A stretch of 64,000 bases of DNA from Agarivorans sp. Toyoura001 (GTDB lineage: Bacteria > Pseudomonadota > Gammaproteobacteria > Enterobacterales > Celerinatantimonadaceae). Every line of letters starts with the position of its first letter. Position 1 is the first letter of the stretch. The translations under genes and the position numbers were made by a program. The notes under the pieces were generated by a model. That model saw nothing but the letters and a program-made list of their open reading frames with translations. It made no database searches and was not told the DNA's origin. The stretch lies in NCBI RefSeq assembly GCF_005405585.1, contig NZ_BJEQ01000004.1, positions 1 to 64,000 of the forward strand, written 5' to 3'. Of this stretch, positions 62,693 through 64,000 are shown in pieces.

Positions 62693-63151
62693 TTATTGAA
62701 TAGAGCCATAAGCTTGTTTAAAGCCAGTGAGTATTACCGGAAATGCGGTTTGTTGCTGGTTACTTTTAAGGATGTAAGCAATCGACATCAATTTTCCGTT
62801 CTGTAGATCTTCTATCAATTGCCTATCGGCGACTACATTAACTTCGCAAAGCTTGTTGTCACAGGTAGTGATAGGCAAATGAAGGGCTTTTTGCTCATCG
62901 ATTTTTAATCCCAAGCCCTTTTTAGGCTCAGCGTTTGCGCTAATTCTAATTTTTAAAATGGGTTGTTCTGCATGGTTGAAGTAGCTCACTCCGGCTATAA
63001 CGTTTGCTGCATCGCCTTGTTTCTTCATAATCATTTGAGTGATTACGCAGGGCTTACCCGGTGGGCATTTAACTGTCCACGCTTCAAAATCTTCAGCTAA
63101 GGTGGTGCTAGTGATAAGCAATGAAAATAAAGCGATAAATACATTTTTCAT
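62693..63151 (-). CDS. IalB-like (invasion-associated locus B) exported protein
   Basis: 152 residues with a signal peptide (MKNVFIALFSLLITSTTLA, cut before 'EDFEAW'). Mature part has the IalB pattern: 'WTVKCPPGKPCVITQMIMKKQGDAANVIAGVSYF', 'KKGLGLKIDEQKALHLPITTCDNKLCEVNVVADRQLIEDLQNGKLMSIAYI', with four Cys likely to form two disulfides. Periplasmic; in Bartonella IalB helps invasion, but most members are free-living and uncharacterised. The ATG at 63151 follows a GGACAACTT region. Confidence 0.82.
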   Translation of the reverse strand: MKNVFIALFSLLITSTTLAEDFEAWTVKCPPGKPCVITQMIMKKQGDAANVIAGVSYFNHAEQPILKIRISANAEPKKGLGLKIDEQKALHLPITTCDNKLCEVNVVADRQLIEDLQNGKLMSIAYILKSNQQQTAFPVILTGFKQAYGSIQ

Positions 63152-63165
63152 AAGTTGTCCGTAAC

Positions 63166-63190
63166 AAAAAAGGGAGCCTTAAGCTCCCTT
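63166..63190 (-). terminator. Terminator of the NIDO/PEP-CTERM gene
   Basis: AGGGAGC-CTTAA-GCTCCCT; on the minus strand followed by a T run of six. It lies 18 bases after the stop at 63208. Confidence 0.9.
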
Positions 63191-63207
63191 ACTTTTAACC
63201 GCTTAGC

Positions 63208-64000
63208 TTATGCAGGCATTAAGCTTATTGGTGCAGAGTTGCTGCGTTTTCGAGAGCTAAGTAACAATACTACTGCTACTAACATCAACAACCAAGTGCT
63301 AGGTTCTGGTACTGCGTTACCTGGGCCAGGAATAAACTCTAGAATTGGTAATTGGCGCATGGCAACGGTGCCTGAACCAGCAAAAGTTAATCCGGTAACA
63401 AATGCTAGTTCGTCATTTGGGTCCAGCTCGTTTGACGTGTCAATGCCTGTTACGCGGAAACGGTCAACACCATCAACACCAAAGTCATAAACATCACCAG
63501 CAGCTAAATTGGCAACTTGTTCCCAATCTACGCCAGTCCATAACCAGATAAAGAACATATCGTCGTCGAAACCAGCAGGTAGCGTAACCGTGCGAATGTT
63601 TGGACCTGAATCAACAATGTAGTCGTAACCAACCGCTACATCTGGATCAATAAAGACTAATTCATCGGCATCTACGTTGAATTCAAAACCCCAACCGCCA
63701 TCTACTACTACTGGCATTATTGGGTTGTCAGGGGTTGCACCTGGTAACGCGCCTTCGCGAATAGCAAAGCGCCATACGCCGTCTTCGCCAGTATTAGAGC
63801 TTGAAACGAGATCTAAAATATTCTCGCTAAATGAACCAGGCAGAGCGAAAAAGTTTTCGCCGTCACCAGCATCATAACCTGCTTGAGCGGGGGTGCCGCC
63901 TAAGCCGTTTGATCCGTTAGAGGCATCACCAGTAGTCCATTCTAATTTGTCGTAACGAAATTCAACATCAAAGTTGCCAGCACCTGTATCTGAACGGTCG
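63208..64000 (-). CDS. NIDO-domain PEP-CTERM surface protein, 5' part outside window
   Basis: An uninterrupted frame from the right edge to 63208, with 264 residues visible. The N-terminal visible part, 'FDVEFRYDKLEWTTGDASNGSNGLGGTPAQAGYDAGDGENFFALPGSFSENILDLVSSSNTGEDGVWRF', carries the nidogen-like (NIDO) pattern. The end has the sorting signal 'VPEPSTWLLMLVAVVLLLSSRKRS' (PEP motif, membrane span, basic tail), recognised by exosortase EpsH in biofilm formers. An internal ATG at 63717 is not the start. Probably an exported, polysaccharide-linked surface protein. Confidence 0.9.
   Translation of the reverse strand, partial: DRSDTGAGNFDVEFRYDKLEWTTGDASNGSNGLGGTPAQAGYDAGDGENFFALPGSFSENILDLVSSSNTGEDGVWRFAIREGALPGATPDNPIMPVVVDGGWGFEFNVDADELVFIDPDVAVGYDYIVDSGPNIRTVTLPAGFDDDMFFIWLWTGVDWEQVANLAAGDVYDFGVDGVDRFRVTGIDTSNELDPNDELAFVTGLTFAGSGTVAMRQLPILEFIPGPGNAVPEPSTWLLMLVAVVLLLSSRKRSNSAPISLMPA

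Overview
The window reads as chromosomal DNA of a facultatively anaerobic marine gammaproteobacterium of the Alteromonadales/Vibrionales type (an Agarivorans-like organism is my guess). The grounds are close matches to enterobacterial and vibrio housekeeping proteins (Pta, AckA, YfbV, RlmA, PflA, PflB, AdhE, OppABCDF, PurU, CobTS), families I associate with vibrios and shewanellas (DUF3360, DUF3369, VC2046-like), plant-polymer hydrolases and a PEP-CTERM surface protein. No rRNA, CRISPR array, prophage or plasmid module was seen. One IS3-type insertion sequence is cut by the left edge.

Layout. 1-127: end of an IS3-family element. 177-9948: mixed-acid fermentation block on the minus strand (pta, ackA, pflA, pflB, a DUF3360 transporter), with yfbV and rlmA in between. 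A perfect FNR-type site lies upstream at 10285-10298. 10802-16390: basic amino acid ABC transporter, an isoaspartyl-dipeptidase-like protein and a trans-sulfuration-type PLP enzyme. 16449-24073: FKBP isomerase, pentapeptide-repeat ion channel, REC-TPR regulator, a candidate small RNA, tRNA-Tyr, purU, YchJ-like protein, and a REC protein with a degenerate HD-GYP domain. 24215-27044: cobT-cobS-cobC and an LprI-like protein. 27103-36151: FabH-type synthase, M32 carboxypeptidase, Smr protein, DUF3149 microprotein, TraB/GumN, SDR, PilZ, DUF1127, LysR and DUF3108. 36276-45061: adhE divergent from a complete oppABCDF operon, with an FNR-like site between them. 45137-50558: phosphatase/kinase pair and a large TPR-GAF-GGDEF protein. 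50688-53912: metallo-beta-lactamase-fold lipoprotein, a decayed GH5 cellulase and an intact GH8 glucanase. 54310-56633: BrxR/CapW-like WYL regulator with a small unknown partner, a cation-efflux-like protein and a YggL-like protein. 57072-62596: beta-hydroxyacid dehydrogenase behind a 28-bp palindrome, a conserved 160-residue protein, a MocR regulator, and HxlR divergent from GST and an old yellow enzyme. 62693-64000: IalB-like protein and the C-terminal part of a NIDO-domain PEP-CTERM protein that runs off the right edge.

How it fits together. PflA/PflB cleave pyruvate to formate and acetyl-CoA, Pta/AckA make ATP and acetate, and AdhE makes ethanol and reoxidises NADH. The two FNR-type sites suggest shared anaerobic control. 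Opp, the basic amino acid transporter, M32 peptidase and IadA-like protein form a peptide and amino acid scavenging set. Several signalling proteins (GGDEF, PilZ, degenerate HD-GYP, REC-TPR) point to c-di-GMP-linked lifestyle control. The least explained items are two candidate small RNAs (about 19975-20210 and somewhere in 56634-57062), the DUF3360 transporter in the place usually held by focA, the 28-bp palindrome, and the WYL regulator with its small partner.
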